64,000 nt of DNA, taken from the NCBI GenBank assembly GCA_963377175.1, contig CAUJNA010003324.1, positions 67,001 to 131,000 on the forward strand, written 5' to 3'. Made by a program: the position numbers and the translations under genes. The notes beneath the pieces were generated by a model. The model was not told where the DNA came from. It did not search any database and saw only the letters and a program-made list of their open reading frames with translations. The DNA is from Effrenium voratum (lineage: Eukaryota > Sar > Dinophyceae > Suessiales > Symbiodiniaceae). How positions within the stretch are numbered: position 1 is the stretch's first letter; every line of letters begins with the position of its first letter. Shown here piece after piece: positions 23,400 through 43,249 of the stretch.

Positions 23400-24900
23400 G
23401 CACAGCGATTCGGATGGGCAAGCCAAATGTCTTCACCATTCTGGGTAAAGAAGCAACGCCCACCAATTCAAAGGCTCAAGCGTTCTGTTTTTGGGCTATG
23501 GACAGTTTGGAGGTTCTGAGCAAGTTCCTAGGCTGATCCTTGTCCAACATCGGCCGTGCCTTCTCCAACCGCAAAAGCAACTGCATCATCTCCGCCTGGA
23601 AGCTGCATACTTTTTTAAAGACATCAGCTAGAGGCACAACACTGTTTCAAGACCCTTTCCCGAACATCGGCCCCTTAGGGATGCCACCCGATTCTGCAGA
23701 TTCGAAAAACACGATGGCCCACTCACCTAGGTTGCATCCACCGCATTGGCCACTTCAGTCCAATCAACGTTGACTAACCACTCACCACTTGTGTCACACT
23801 GACAAGCCCCGGGAGTTCAGGCGAGGGCACGGTCAATGGCTTTGCACATTGGAGTCGATATTCATTTGCAGTTTTTCAAGAGGGAGCAATGCTGGCTCTC
23901 CCTGTCTAGCCCCGCAACAAACTCTTCTCAAACCACCTGGTGAATCTCATCTGCGTGCAAATGTGAGTGTTACTTGCTGAATTGCGCCTCGCGCAGGTTG
24001 TTGCTGAGAATATCAGGCCTGGCAATGCTGATTCAGACCTTCAAATGCAACACACACACACACACACACGCCCCCTGACTCTAGTTATCAGGCCTTTTCC
24101 CAACAATCAGTCAATGTAAGCACTGAGTGCTTCGTACCGGCCATCAAAACAAAATCGGCCATCAAAGCAAACCTGCCATAGAAGCAAGGCCACACTCTTC
24201 AATTCAGCCTTGCCCTGTAGGCATCTAGGATGCAACACATAGCCAAGGAAACATTTCAGGCATTCCGAATTGGCTGCATGCAGGGCCACACCTGCTCAGC
24301 GCAATGGCGTGGAAGACGTACATGATGTCCTTCCACCAGACTTGAGGCCAGGAGAGGGAAGCTGGTGGCAACGCAATATCGATATGCAGCTGCTGTCTGC
24401 TACGCTCTTTGTGTATATAGTGGGGGAGCGAATGGAGAAACCAAAGCAACAGCCAAAGTACTCAAACAACCTAGGTCCCAGAGTGTTCCTTCATCCGGCT
24501 TGACTCGATGACAGGGAACGCTTGCGAATCACACAGCAGAGCGCGCAGCACAGCACAAAGCAAGCAGGGGCAAGACCTGCAGTTACAGCATCACCGCTGT
24601 GGGGTGGTGGGAATCACCGAGCCCATTGCGCGCCAAAGCAGGGAAACTGCAGCTAGCAAGCTGTTGTTTGCAACGTGGGGCTAGTCGCAAAGAGAGAGCT
24701 GTGAGAGGTGGAGTTCCGTGGCTTGCCAGAACAGCGAGGAGCGCACGTACCCGCAACCACATGGCTTAAAACACACATAATTAACAATCAAATAAAAATA
24801 GGTAAATAAATAAATCGATGAATATACTTAGATATAAAGATGCCCGCCCAACCTCATGTCGAGGGGCCAAAACGCCTGCTCCAGCTGCCCCCAGTCCGCC
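23400..24900. other. no gene seen
   Basis: A short ACAC run lies at 24047-24069. No exon with splice support was found on either strand. Confidence 0.35.
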
Positions 24901-24959
24901 TGAGCAGGGAAGCGGCCAGATCCTCGAGAAAGGGATCTCGCCCCCATCAATTTTGCCAA

Positions 24960-25075
24960 GCCCGGTCAAATTCCCTCTCAAAGCCAGTCCTCCAGTCAAA
25001 TCCCCCTAGAAACCGGTCAAAGTCCCCTTAAAACCAGTCAAATTCCCCTCCAGAAACTGGAGGATATAAGTCAAA
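24960..25075 (+). repeat. short degenerate tandem repeat
   Basis: About five units of roughly 20 bp are variants of CCAGTCAAATTCCCCTTAAA. The repeat sits immediately before the second copy of the dispersed repeat core. Confidence 0.65.
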
Positions 25076-25088
25076 GCCAGCCAAAAGC

Positions 25089-25130
25089 GGACTGGCCGAG
25101 GCAGGCAACGCGAAGCATTTACAATTTTTA
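25089..25130 (+). repeat. dispersed repeat core, copy 2
   Basis: This copy matches 5786-5827 (ACTGGCCGAGG, then AGGCA, then GCGAAGCATTTACAATT). It overlaps the end of a 161-codon minus-strand frame (25491-25006), which may therefore be partly repeat. Confidence 0.6.
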
Positions 25131-25491
25131 TAGTATATTTGTACATGAATACACACCGTAGCGCGCGGATGCTGCTGATGAAGGGAGCGAGGATATTGTA
25201 CTGGCTTCTGACAGCCAAGGCCACCGAACAAATTTGGGCTGCCCCAGTTGCCCAGGATGCAGTGGCTCTGTCATGCTCATAGTCTCTCTTGATGGTGTTG
25301 AAGACAAAGAAAAGAGACGATGCTGATGGAGAGGCGAATTTTCCTACAAATAGTAGCGATGCTGGAAACTGTTCGCATCTGGTATCATGCTGTGTAATGA
25401 TGCTTCGATTGTTCCTGAAGCTGTTGTCGGACAGGCGTAGATGAAGGAGGAGGAAGTACAAAGGAGACAAACCCAGGTGGAAAGGAAGCAA
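25131..25491 (-). CDS. candidate exon, hydrophobic
   Basis: The frame reads CEQFPASLLFVGKFASPSAS, then FNTIKRDYEHDRATASWATG, then a hydrophobic stretch. It runs on into the dispersed repeat. Splice ends are not clear. It overlaps the plus-strand candidate at 25441. Confidence 0.28.
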
Positions 25492-25690
25492 ACGCAGCGT
25501 TTAACATCGCACTTGTCCCAGAGCGAACGCATCTTGATTGGCTTTGCTAGTCAGGTCCTGGAAGGATTCGGAGCTGCTAATACCGTCATGCCAAAGCTGA
25601 ACGCCCAGCTTGACGAGCTCCTCACATTGCGCTCACGCTACATGCAGCCAAGCGTGTGGACGTTTCATTCGTTCAAAGCAAAACAAACGT
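25441..25690 (+). CDS. candidate plus-strand exon
   Basis: An AG lies directly before 25441 and a consensus GTGAGT directly after about 25690. The frame between starts with a charged KEEEVQRRQTQVERKQTQR segment and continues ILIGFASQVLEGFGAANTVM. If real it is the only good plus-strand exon in the window. The minus strand is also open in part. Confidence 0.3.
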
Positions 25691-25699
25691 GAGTTGCGA

Positions 25700-26640
25700 G
25701 TTGTCATGTCTGATCATTTTTCGTTCAAACTTGGACAACATGGGACCCTGAAATCACGAAACCTCTGCGGGGCAGTCCTGTCCGTGACGCCCACTGAGAA
25801 AACGGTACATTGGATGAAATTGGGGCTCGGACGTCTATGGTATGCTACGCATGTAGCTTGGCAAGGCGTCTTGCCTCATCTTCTCTCACGGCGATTGTCT
25901 AGTCCCAGTCCAGCTGAGTCACAATCAACATTGAGTACCAAACACTATGGAAAAGTATCAAAAGCGTGGCCGCACCTTCTCTAGCTAGTCCCTTACGACC
26001 CTTCATCTGCCCGAGTTTTGATGGTGGCTCAGTTGTGCTTTTCGCACTACGCATAAGAGCTTTGACCCGGTTTTTGACACGATTCTGTAGGACGAGTCCA
26101 AACAACAAGAGTCACGGTGGGTTTTTAAGGGGCTGAATTAAGCCATATGTGTGCCTGCCTCAAGATGACCCAAGCATACCTCCACAATTGCTACAGTTGG
26201 ACCGAAATCCATCCTTCAAGCAAAAGGCGACATGATCATGAAGGACTGAATCAGTGCCATTGCTCCTTGACGCAGCGCTCGCTGTCATCTTGGATGACAT
26301 TCATAAATGCCTTGCCATGGCAACCGTGTCCATCAAAGTTCAATGTGGACCTTCTAATACAGTTGTTGGACAACATCCGCGTGGTTACCCAATGTAAATG
26401 GGACACTTTCACCATCTTCTTTCAGCCTGGAATATCCTGACAAGCGGCCCATGCAGCATGAATGCAACGAACACACACACACACACACATTCACATTCAC
26501 ATGCACACAAGCGCACAACTGAAGCCGCACAAGATCAGTCTCAAGTGTCCAACATGTACACAGGGAAGCCCTCACACGTTCTCCCCCGTGATTCCCCTTT
26601 AGTACAAACCCAGAAGGGTACCCGCTTCACCGTGCAGTGA
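25700..26640. other. no confident gene
   Basis: No supported exon. A short ACAC run with CATTCACATT words is at 26472-26505. Confidence 0.3.
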
Positions 26641-27711
26641 GAGTCATATATATATATACACACAAACACAACATACCTATTATATATTAATAGATATCTA
26701 TACATATACATTCTGTATGTACATATCTATACATATATATATATGTATGCATACATAGATACATACATAACTTCATTACATTGCGGCACGTTACATTACA
26801 TTACAGTCCAGTACATTACAATACATTACATTTACACACATAACATACTTAGATAAATTATATTGCGTTGCATTACATTCCATTCCGTTACATACATTAC
26901 ATACATTCCATACATTACATACACACATGCCGACATACATACGTACATAACATAACATAACATAACATACCACAAGAGACCATGACTAAATAGCTAACGA
27001 AGAAAAAACAAACAAACAAACATACAAACATACATATATACATGCAGACATACATACACTACATACACTACGTGCATTACATACATTACAAACATCACAT
27101 ACATTACATACATTACAAACATTGAAGACATTACATACCTACATCCATAAACACATACATTACATTACGTTTCGTTACATTACATTACATTAAATGACAA
27201 TACATTACATACATACATACATACGTAGATACATACATAGATACCTACATACAGAACATACATACATAGATACATACATACAGAACATACATACATACAT
27301 ACATACATACATACATACATACATACTTTCCTACATACATACATACGTACGTACATACATAAATAACCTACCATACCATACCATAACATTACATTACATA
27401 CATACATTACATACATACACACACATACATACATACCTACATACATTACATTACATTACATTACATTACATTACATTTCACGAAACTACATTACATTTCG
27501 TTACATTACATTACATACATACATACATACATACATACATGCATACATACATTGCATACACTACATACATACATACATACATACATACCATTACATTACA
27601 TTACATTACATTACATTGCATTGCATTGCATTACATTACATTACATTAGATACATGCATACATACATACATTACATACATACATACATACTTACATACAT
27701 ACATACTTACA

Positions 27712-27742
<31 letters not shown>

Positions 27743-27867
27743 CCTACAGACATACCTACATACATACATACATTACATACACACATACATACATCATTAC
27801 TTACATGCATGCATACATACATACATATATACATTACATATATTACATTACATTACATTTCATTAAA

Positions 27868-27898
<31 letters not shown>

Positions 27899-28568
27899 CA
27901 AAATATACATACATACCTACATTGCATTACATTACATTACATTACATTACATTACGTTACGTTACATTACATTACATACATTACATACATACCTACATAC
28001 ATAAATACATGCATTACATTACATTACATTACATTGCATTGCATTGCATTACATTATATTACATTACATACATAAATACATTACACACATACCTGCATAC
28101 ATACATACATACATTACATTAAATTACATTACATTAAAATACATGAAATTAGAGTACATACATACATACAGAACATACATACAAACATACATACATAAAT
28201 TACATTACATTACATTACATTACATTAATACATCCATTACATTACATTACATTACATGACATTACATACATTACATACATTACATACATACATACATACA
28301 TACATGACATTACATTACGTTACGTTACATTATATTACATTACATTACATTACATACATTCCATACATTCCATACATACATACATGCACACATACATCGC
28401 ATTACATTACGTTACGTTACAGTACATTACATTAGGAATGTAATGTATTGCATTGCAATACATTACATACATACATACATTACATACATACATACATTAC
28501 ATACATTACATACATTACATACATACATACATACATACATACATGCATACATACATACATGCATTACA

Positions 28569-28599
<31 letters not shown>

Positions 28600-28984
28600 C
28601 ATACATACATACATACATACATACATACATACATACATCACATACATTACATACATTGCATCACATTACATTACATTACATTACATTACATACATACATA
28701 CATTACATACATACATACATACATACATACGTACATACTACCATACCATACCATACCATACACATACATACATACATACATTACATTACATTACATTACC
28801 TTACCTTACCTTACATACATACATACATACATACATTACATACATATACATATACGTATACATATACACATACAATACCAGACCATACCAAACCATACAT
28901 AAATACATACATACATACATTACATTACATTACATTACATCACATACATAGACAGATAGATACATACATACATTCACACATACA

Positions 28985-29015
<31 letters not shown>

Positions 29016-29281
29016 CATACATACATACATACATACATACATACATACATACATACATACATACATACATACATACATACATACATACATACATACATAC
29101 ATACATACATACATACATACATACATACATACATACATACATACATACATACATACATACATACATACATACATACATACATACATACATACATACATAC
29201 ATACATACATACATACATACATACATACATACATACATACATACATACATACATACATACATACATACATACATACATACA

Positions 29282-29312
<31 letters not shown>

Positions 29313-29398
29313 CATACATACATACATACATACATACATACATACATACATACATACATACATACATACATACATACATACATACATACATACATACA

Positions 29399-29429
<31 letters not shown>

Positions 29430-29460
29430 CATACATACATACATACATACATACATTACA

Positions 29461-29491
<31 letters not shown>

Positions 29492-29566
29492 CATACATAC
29501 ATACATACATACATACATACATACATACATACATACATACATACATACATACATACATACATTACA

Positions 29567-29597
<31 letters not shown>

Positions 29598-29643
29598 CAT
29601 ACATACATACATACATACATACATACATACATACATACATACA

Positions 29644-29674
<31 letters not shown>

Positions 29675-29688
29675 CATACATACATACA

Positions 29689-29719
<31 letters not shown>

Positions 29720-29721
29720 CA

Positions 29722-29752
<31 letters not shown>

Positions 29753-29946
29753 CATACATACATACATACATACATACATACATACATACATACATACATA
29801 CATACATACATACATACATACATACATACATACATACATACATACATACATACATACATACATACATACATACATACATACATACATACATACATACATA
29901 CATACATACATACATACATACATACATACATACATACATACATACA

Positions 29947-29977
<31 letters not shown>

Positions 29978-30043
29978 CATACATACATACATACATACAT
30001 ACATACATACATACATACATACATACATACATACATACATACA

Positions 30044-30074
<31 letters not shown>

Positions 30075-30307
30075 CATACATACATACATACATACATACA
30101 TACATACATACATACATACATACATACATACATACATACATACATACATACATACATACATACATACATACATACATACATTACATACAGACATACATAT
30201 ACATACATACATACATACATACATACATACATACATACATACATACATACATACATACATACATACATACATACATACATACATACATACATACATACAT
30301 ACATACA

Positions 30308-30338
<31 letters not shown>

Positions 30339-30438
30339 CATACATACATACATACATACATACATACATACATACATTACATTACATACATACATACATA
30401 CATGCATGCATGCATACATACATACATACATACATACA

Positions 30439-30469
<31 letters not shown>

Positions 30470-30621
30470 CATACATACATACATACATACATACATACAT
30501 ACATACATACATACATACATACATACATACATACATACATACATACATACATACATACATACATACATACATACATACATACATACATTACATTACATAC
30601 ATACATACATACATACATACA

Positions 30622-30652
<31 letters not shown>

Positions 30653-30716
30653 CATACATACACATACATACATACATACATACATACATACATACATACA
30701 TACATACATACATACA

Positions 30717-30747
<31 letters not shown>

Positions 30748-30753
30748 CATACA

Positions 30754-30785
<32 letters not shown>

Positions 30786-30841
30786 CATACATACATACAT
30801 ACATACATTACATACATTACATTACATTACATTACATTACA

Positions 30842-30878
<37 letters not shown>

Positions 30879-30880
30879 CA

Positions 30881-30911
<31 letters not shown>

Positions 30912-31335
30912 CATACACACACACATACATACATACATACATACATACATACATACATACATACATTACATACATACATACATACGTACGTACGTACATA
31001 CATACATACATACATACTTACATTACATACATACATACATTACATTACATTACATTACATACATACATACATAAATGCATGCATACATACATACATACAT
31101 ACATACATACATTACACTACATTACATACATACATTACATTACATTACATTACATTCCATTACATTCCATTACATTCCATTACATTACATTACATACATA
31201 TACATTACATACATACGACCATACGACCATACGTACATACATACATTACATTACGTTACATTACATACCATGCCATACCATACCATACCATACATGCACA
31301 CAGGCATTACATACACTACACACATTGCACACATT
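26641..31335 (+). repeat. 4.7-kb CATA / CATTA simple-repeat array
   Basis: The left part (26641-28980) is a varied mix of CATA, CATTA, CATAC and TATA words. The middle (28980-30820) is almost pure CATA in long runs separated by single CATTA units. The right part is mixed again and ends near 31335. Very long frames, such as one of 1079 codons, follow from the absence of stops in CATA and are not genes. On its right side the array adjoins the last exon of gene E. Confidence 0.95.
28438..28468. repeat. perfect palindrome inside the CATA array
   Basis: Two 15-bp arms, ATGTAATGTATTGCA and its exact reverse complement, are separated by one T. This is the only place I saw where the array reads ATGTA instead of TACAT on the plus strand. 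Confidence 0.85.
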
Positions 31336-31361
31336 ACATTCATCAGCCATGTACGTGTCCT

Positions 31362-37576
<6,215 letters not shown>

Positions 37577-37651
37577 CTGCTACACAAACGCCTGACAAGC
37601 CAGCACGGCGCTGGCCTGTGCCAGGCTGGGTCACGGAAACAAGTCGCAAAG

Positions 37652-37676
37652 CCCCGGCTTACCCAATAAGCCGGGG
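37652..37676. repeat. perfect 10-bp stem hairpin
   Basis: CCCCGGCTTA and TAAGCCGGGG are exact reverse complements around a CCCAA loop. The hairpin lies about 75 nt upstream of the exon starting at 37576 on the minus strand, within an intron. Confidence 0.8.
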
Positions 37677-38149
37677 TTGACTTGTGGCCACCGCCGCAAA
37701 GCAATTGTTTGCACGAACGCTCTCCCATTTGCCAAAATGCGAGCACGTTGATGCGTGGCCAATAGGATGCGACTTGGCTGCGGGCTCAAAAAGGCGGCGA
37801 AAGAAACAGCGCCTCCTCTAGCGCTGGGCCGAGTAAGAGATCTGCCCTTGGCGCCAAAAGTGTCTTTTAGCTGCTGGGCCCTGGCCCCTTGGGATGCTCC
37901 GATCGCAATCCTTGATGCGCTGCTCAAGGTCGGGCGCAAGATTGCTGCCAAATATTCTGTGCTGCGGGGCTCTGTATCCCCCTCGCTTTCAGGATGTAAT
38001 TGCCCCTTGCAAGGTAGCCAGACCAGGCGCGACGCAAGCGCGCCCAAGTGAGCGCAGTGCTTGCTGGGGACCTTTTTGCGACCTGGCGAACACATCGTCG
38101 CGCCTTTGTTCTGATGCAAAGGTTGAAGGTGTGGTGGTAAGTTGGCGTT

Positions 38150-38600
38150 TCAGCGGCAAGCAACAAACTTGTCCGACTCACCCCGGCTTCGTCCAAGCCA
38201 TCTGCTGCTTCCAACCCTTCGGCATCAGATGCTGCTTGAGGCAAACCGTGAAATGTATCGGGATACGTGTTCATCAAATTCAGATAACTCGCTCCCAAAT
38301 AAATTGCGACGGTGCCAAAGTGTCCATGGCGCAAAAATTCAACAAAACCACCTCAAAAGGACTACAAAACAATTCTGACACTGAGCCTTGCTTGAAGCGG
38401 CTAGCTGAGATCTGCACAAGCTCCAGGGTCTGGTGCCTGCAGTTGTCCTGTGCAAGTTTCGGACCCTTGACCGCAGTGTGTACGGCTTCTGCTAGCTCAC
38501 AACCCGATCTGCTTGGAGTTTTCTACTATCCTCCGTCCCACGAAGAAGTACAGAATGTGATGCAGCCGGCATGACTATGAGTGGACATTCGGTGCATCTG
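38150..38600 (-). CDS. weak exon candidate
   Basis: A short minus-strand block near 38232-38182 reads SDAEGLEAADGLDEAG and ends in GTGAGT, with a CAG before it. It could be an acidic exon between genes F and E. Nothing else here is supported. Confidence 0.3.
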
Positions 38601-38679
38601 TCCCCAAAATTAGCACCGCTCTGCTGCCAACAATGGCCACATACCTGGGCACTCCGGGTGTGCAAAATTTCCGCCGTTT

Positions 38680-38945
38680 GGCGAAAAAGCAATAATTTCC
38701 GCGGTTTCTTTCAAAAAGCGCTTTTTGACCCAACAACTGCTCTTTTTCAAGATTGCCGCGAAGCCTGTCAGAAAAAGCGCGTGTTGGCCGAGTGAAAGCG
38801 CTTTTTGACCGAGGAAAAGCGCTTTTTCAGCACAAGCCCAAGCAAGAAAAGCATGCATCACTGGGAAAAGCCCGCATCAAGCAAAAGAGCTTTTTCAGCC
38901 AAAAAGCACTTTTTCTTGAAAGAGCACAAAAAAAAGCACACCTTG
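38680..38945 (+). repeat. palindromic AAAGCGCTTTTT repeats
   Basis: At least six variants of AAAAAGCGCTTTTTGACC or AAGCACTTTTTC occur between 38690 and 38940, several in direct succession. The core AAAGCGCTTT is its own reverse complement, so each unit can fold. A spaced pair of TGACC tails follows the units at 38730 and 38808. Confidence 0.75.
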
Positions 38946-39267
38946 GAGGATCCAGGTATGAACGCACTCTAGGCAGATGTTTCCACCACTCACACACATA
39001 CACACTCGCTCGTCTTGTCATGCGGTGGGGGATATATGTAGCCACAATCCATCTTGCGCCTGTCAGCCTGTGCCCAGTCCCTCTCCCGGTCCCAAAGACA
39101 GTGCACCAAAGCCACCAGCCGTTCGCACACCTCCTTTTCCACCTGCCGGCAATTGAACGAGGCGCAAAAGTAGTGGAGGCACTCGGCTAAACAACGCGGG
39201 ATCGGCTAAGGTACTACCCCATGTGTGGCGTGATGCTCACCTCCAGCTGGTCACCACCACAACATCG

Positions 39268-39755
39268 TCAACAAGAACCAACAAGCAGTGAAGACAGCCG
39301 TACTATCCAGTGAACTTGCAAAACTTCACGGCCCAAAACACCATGGGCTGCAAGGTAGTTTCTGAGCAACCTGCCTGAGGTATTGTGAGTTCCAGTTTCG
39401 CAGACGACCCTGATGTTTAAAGGCTTCTTTGCATGATCTCGTAACCTAAAGCCAGCAGGCCCACAAGCCACTAGCACAACTGTAGAACACCCATTGATAA
39501 AACATGGAGACCTCACTGTGTCATCATTGCAAGTCACTCTGCAGCACCATGTGTCAACTGGTAGATTAATGGAACAGGTTTTGCTTGGAATTTCAACCCA
39601 ATCATCCAGAAAAGCAAGGATTCCATGATTTGGCAAATCGGAATCACGCAGCAGAGCAGGCCTGCCTTGCAATTGCAGCCGCCCAAAACGGCCCAGAAGC
39701 ACAATGCCTCCGAGGACACAAACCTCAGGCGAGCTAGATTTGGCAAGTTGCAAAT
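39268..39755 (-). CDS. candidate long exon
   Basis: A 161-codon minus-strand frame free of repeats reads ALLRDSDLPNHGILAFLDDW, then SINLPVDTWCCRV and FRLRDHAKKPLNIRVVCETG. It is one of the longest repeat-free frames in the window. It lies between gene F exons (40086) and gene E and could be an exon of either. Ends are not fixed. Confidence 0.42.
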
Positions 39756-40085
39756 CAAAGCTCTATTGCTTTTGCATGGAACTGACTCTGGTCGAAAGGA
39801 TCATAACGCCTTGCATGACCAGCAAACGGCAAGAGAATCCTTTCGGAGCTGTGAGGCTCTGTGCATGAAGGGTCAAACATGCGCCACGCAGTTCAAACGA
39901 AGATACCAATTTTCGTAATGTCCGAATCGCACCGCCTGACATGTGGCCAATTTCTTGGGATATTCAACTGTTCAAACGAGCTACGTCCGAGATGGATTTA
40001 TCTTTGTGAGTGTGGGAGGGTTTCGAGGTGTCCATGTGCAACCATGTTCCTGCCAACTAATGTCACACGTGGAACCTGGCTTGAC

Positions 40086-43000
40086 TTGAGGCTGCAACCT
40101 CAGGTTGGCTTCGTTGCCCTGACAAATGAGGGCCAACACCTGGCTCATTTCTGCACTGCCCAAGAATCATTCGCATTGAAGTGCATGGTACAAGCACGAC
40201 CTAAGATGACTCCATTTCGATGGCGTGCAATAAGCCATGAACATTTGAGGCCAAACAAACCATACCTTGTCAAACCAAGCACACTGTGACCATCTCATGT
40301 CGATTATGTCGACCACATTGCTGCTCAGTTGATGCTTCCCTGGCAACGGCAACACTGGAATCTGGGGCTGCAGGCTGATGCGACAGCAGCAGCACCTGAC
40401 AACTCAGCATACGAGTCTGGCTAGCCTGAATATGGAAGCATTCCTCATTTTGTTTGTAGCGAACATGCAATGGACACACTTTCAGTTGACAAACCAAGGC
40501 AAGTATGGTATGCAAATGCACTCTCTCTGCACAGCGGTGGCCTGGCAGCTTGTATAAGTCCACAAACTTGCCTTCCATGGTTGACCTCCACTGTGCCTCA
40601 GATGTCGCGGGTCCTTACTTGAAATTGATCTCGCACAGAACCTGCGCAGTGCAGCAAATCCTTGCCCTGCCTCCAGCATGTTGAGCAAATACCGCAATAC
40701 CCCATTTGTGTGCAGCAAGGCCTACGAAGCTTCTCTGTGCATTTACCGTCATGCGAGCCGGCCAAAAACAGATCTATCATAGCCATGAGTCGCTACGAAT
40801 GCACTTGCATGCCATTTCGTGCTCTGCAGCCACATCAAGCCCTTTTTTTCCAGCTCAACCCTCCCTCCCCTCCCTCAAAGGCCTGCAATGCGTCTAAAAC
40901 CTCTTCCTCCACTTCCTGGGCCTTCAGCAACACGTACTCTAGCCTTGGCAGCGCATGCCCAAATGCGTGTCTCATCCGTCTGAGGGCTGGGTTGTTGCTA
41001 TCGGGCAACTTGATGCGAGAGGTCCGTGTATTGAGCCATAGGCAGAGTCGCCTGTTGACGTCGTGGTGGTGGTGTCGTGGGTGGTGGCTGTTGTGGTGGT
41101 TGAGATCTTTGTATCTTGCAGGTTGCTTTGGTCCTCTGGATCATCCTGCCCCATCACATGGTCAAATCATAGATGCCACTACCACTCCCCCTGCTGGACT
41201 CACATATCGTCCGTTTGGATGCTCAGCATAGTTTCTGAAAAGGCCCTCGGATTTGGCGAGAAGTCCTTCGGGTACAAATATATTCTTGACACACTGCAAA
41301 GAGGCTGGGATGGTAAAGTACGCCTTGAACAAAGCTGGGACTTGAAACTTTGCACACCGGAGTTTGGCCAAATGTTCTGCACAGTTACAAGGTGATGTCC
41401 ACTACGTGCACATGTCAGCTTCAGAAATTCAGTGCGGTTACTCAGCCCGATTGTGCCATCCTTGACCTGAGATTGGATTGCTAAGCCAGGCGCTTGCTGA
41501 GAAGCGTCATGAGACCCGCGGGCAATGCGAAGCTGGTCTCGCCGAAGCCCTCTCAAGCTCAAACGTGGGAACCTGAACAGACAAAAACAAAGCATTTGCA
41601 TTAAAAGGGTTCAGCCCTATCACCCACTAGAATGTCATCATACACAGTTTTCCGAGCTTTCCGTCACTCCAGTGGAAGGAACAAAGACTGGTTGGGACAG
41701 CGAATGCGGGAAGCCAACAAGACCCAGCCTTCAAAGCGTCCATTTGCTTTTGGAGCTCCTGGCAACTGCACCTCTTGCGTCTGAAGCTAGCAGCTAGAGC
41801 AAGTCATCCCCTCCTCGGATACGAAGGCAACATACTCCATGAGCTTTCTGCCACAATTGGTGTCCATTCCCTGCTCTTCCCTGGCTCAGGATGGCTATCA
41901 CTTGGAGGACGAGGGGGTTGGGCCACTCATGCATGTTCCAGAATGATCCTTCATGCTGGTTGCATTCTTCCCCCCTTGGTTTGGATCTTGCTCTACCTCC
42001 CCCATCTTGCTTCCTCTCTGGGTCTTCAGGATTCCCGCCCCGAGAATCAAACAAGTTGATGGGCCTCTCCCCGCGCGACTGGGACGGAGTGCCACCTGCC
42101 AAACACATATCAGCTGTGTGGCACCTTCAAATACTTCATCGGCTGGCTTCGACTTTTTGAAACATTGTTCAACTCATGTCCAAGCAGCGTCCGCGTGAGC
42201 GCAAAGCCATTCGAGTACATTCGGCCAGCCGATGTAGCTCCTCATCCACGTTCCATGCACTGCTACAGAGGTGCAGCATCAATAGCATGTGACATGCCAA
42301 TGTGAACGCGTGCTCAACCAGGGGGTTTGGAAGGCCGGGCAAAGGACTTGCTTCAATAGCTGATCTTCAATAAGCTTCTGATTTTTTGGCGCCTTCTGAC
42401 ACTTTGCAGCTGAACTAGTGTCATCCAGTATCACCGAGAGAACTCTGTGCTCTTTTGCAACTCTGAAGTCTTCCCATGACATCGTAGTTCCCGTCCAAGT
42501 ACTCTTGTCGAGTCTTCCTTCAATCTTCTGTACATCGTGTACCCGTGGTCTTCCTGTAGTCTTCAATCTTGATTTGTAGCTTCCCGTGATCTTTCGGTAG
42601 CCTACTCAGCCTACTCACAGTGCTGGAATTTCCTCGGTCTTCCGCAATGTTCCCGGCATCTTCCCATGTTCTATCTGCTGTCTTCAGGGATTCCCCTACC
42701 CGAAGTCTCAAACGAATTGCACAACAAGAAGCCCCGAAAATGGACAAGCCTCAAGCTCGAATATGTTCCAGTGCAAACTGGGGCCGGGTTTCGCTGCTCC
42801 GTTTCTACATATCCTCTATTATCCTCTATTACAGTATCTGATGTTTTGTCACCTTCCTGAAACTTCTCTTGCCGTATCTGGCCGTCCTCCCGTTCTCTTT
42901 CTGCTGCTGTAGTCTTTCTGTGGCCTGAAGTCCGTAAGTCATGTTTTGCTTTCTTGTTGTTTAACGAGGTGATAGCATTGGCGTTGGTTTGCTGGAGACA

Positions 43001-43223
43001 GCTGATCAATTTCTAGTTGTGTTTGCTCATTTTCTGGTCGGGACCACCATTCCATCGTGGTCGTGACCACGATTCCAGCGCGACCACGCCACTGAATGCC
43101 ACCGAGATATTTCCGGCAAGACACAACTCACATAGGCAAAAGCCCACCGACATGATGGAACCAAACCTGCCAGTCCTGGCAGTCTGGATAGTTTCGTCGC
43201 TCATGGTGAAGCAGGCGCATTGC
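40086..43223 (-). CDS. gene F: multi-exon gene of unknown function
   Basis: The best chain is 41376-41204 (ends GRY before GTGAGT), 41008-40883, 40721-40671 and 40590-40495, all joined in phase 0 with GT, GC and GC donors. Pieces are LFKAYFTIPASLQCVKNIFV, LRRMRHAFGHALPRLEYVLL, LLHTNGVLRYLLNMLE and MEGKFVDLYKLPGHRCAERV. Further exons are 40339-40266 (NVVDIIDMRWSQCAWFDK before GTATGG) and 40118-40086 (NEANLRLQPQ), which join each other in phase. Upstream candidates are 43223-43132 (ERRNYPDCQDWQVWFHHVGG before GTGAGT), 42359-42169 (LPNPLVEHAFTLACHMLLML) and 42095-41902, not yet linked. The gene is helical and unnamed. It may be the 5' part of gene E. Confidence 0.52.
42470..42720 (+). repeat. 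degenerate TCTTCC-type minisatellite
   Basis: Words such as GTCTTCC, AGTCTTC and GTAGTCTTC recur every 10 to 25 bp. On the minus strand they give long charged frames rich in GAAGAC codons. The block lies between candidate exons of gene F. Confidence 0.5.
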
Positions 43224-43249
43224 CTGCAAAATCACTCATGCTGAAGGAG

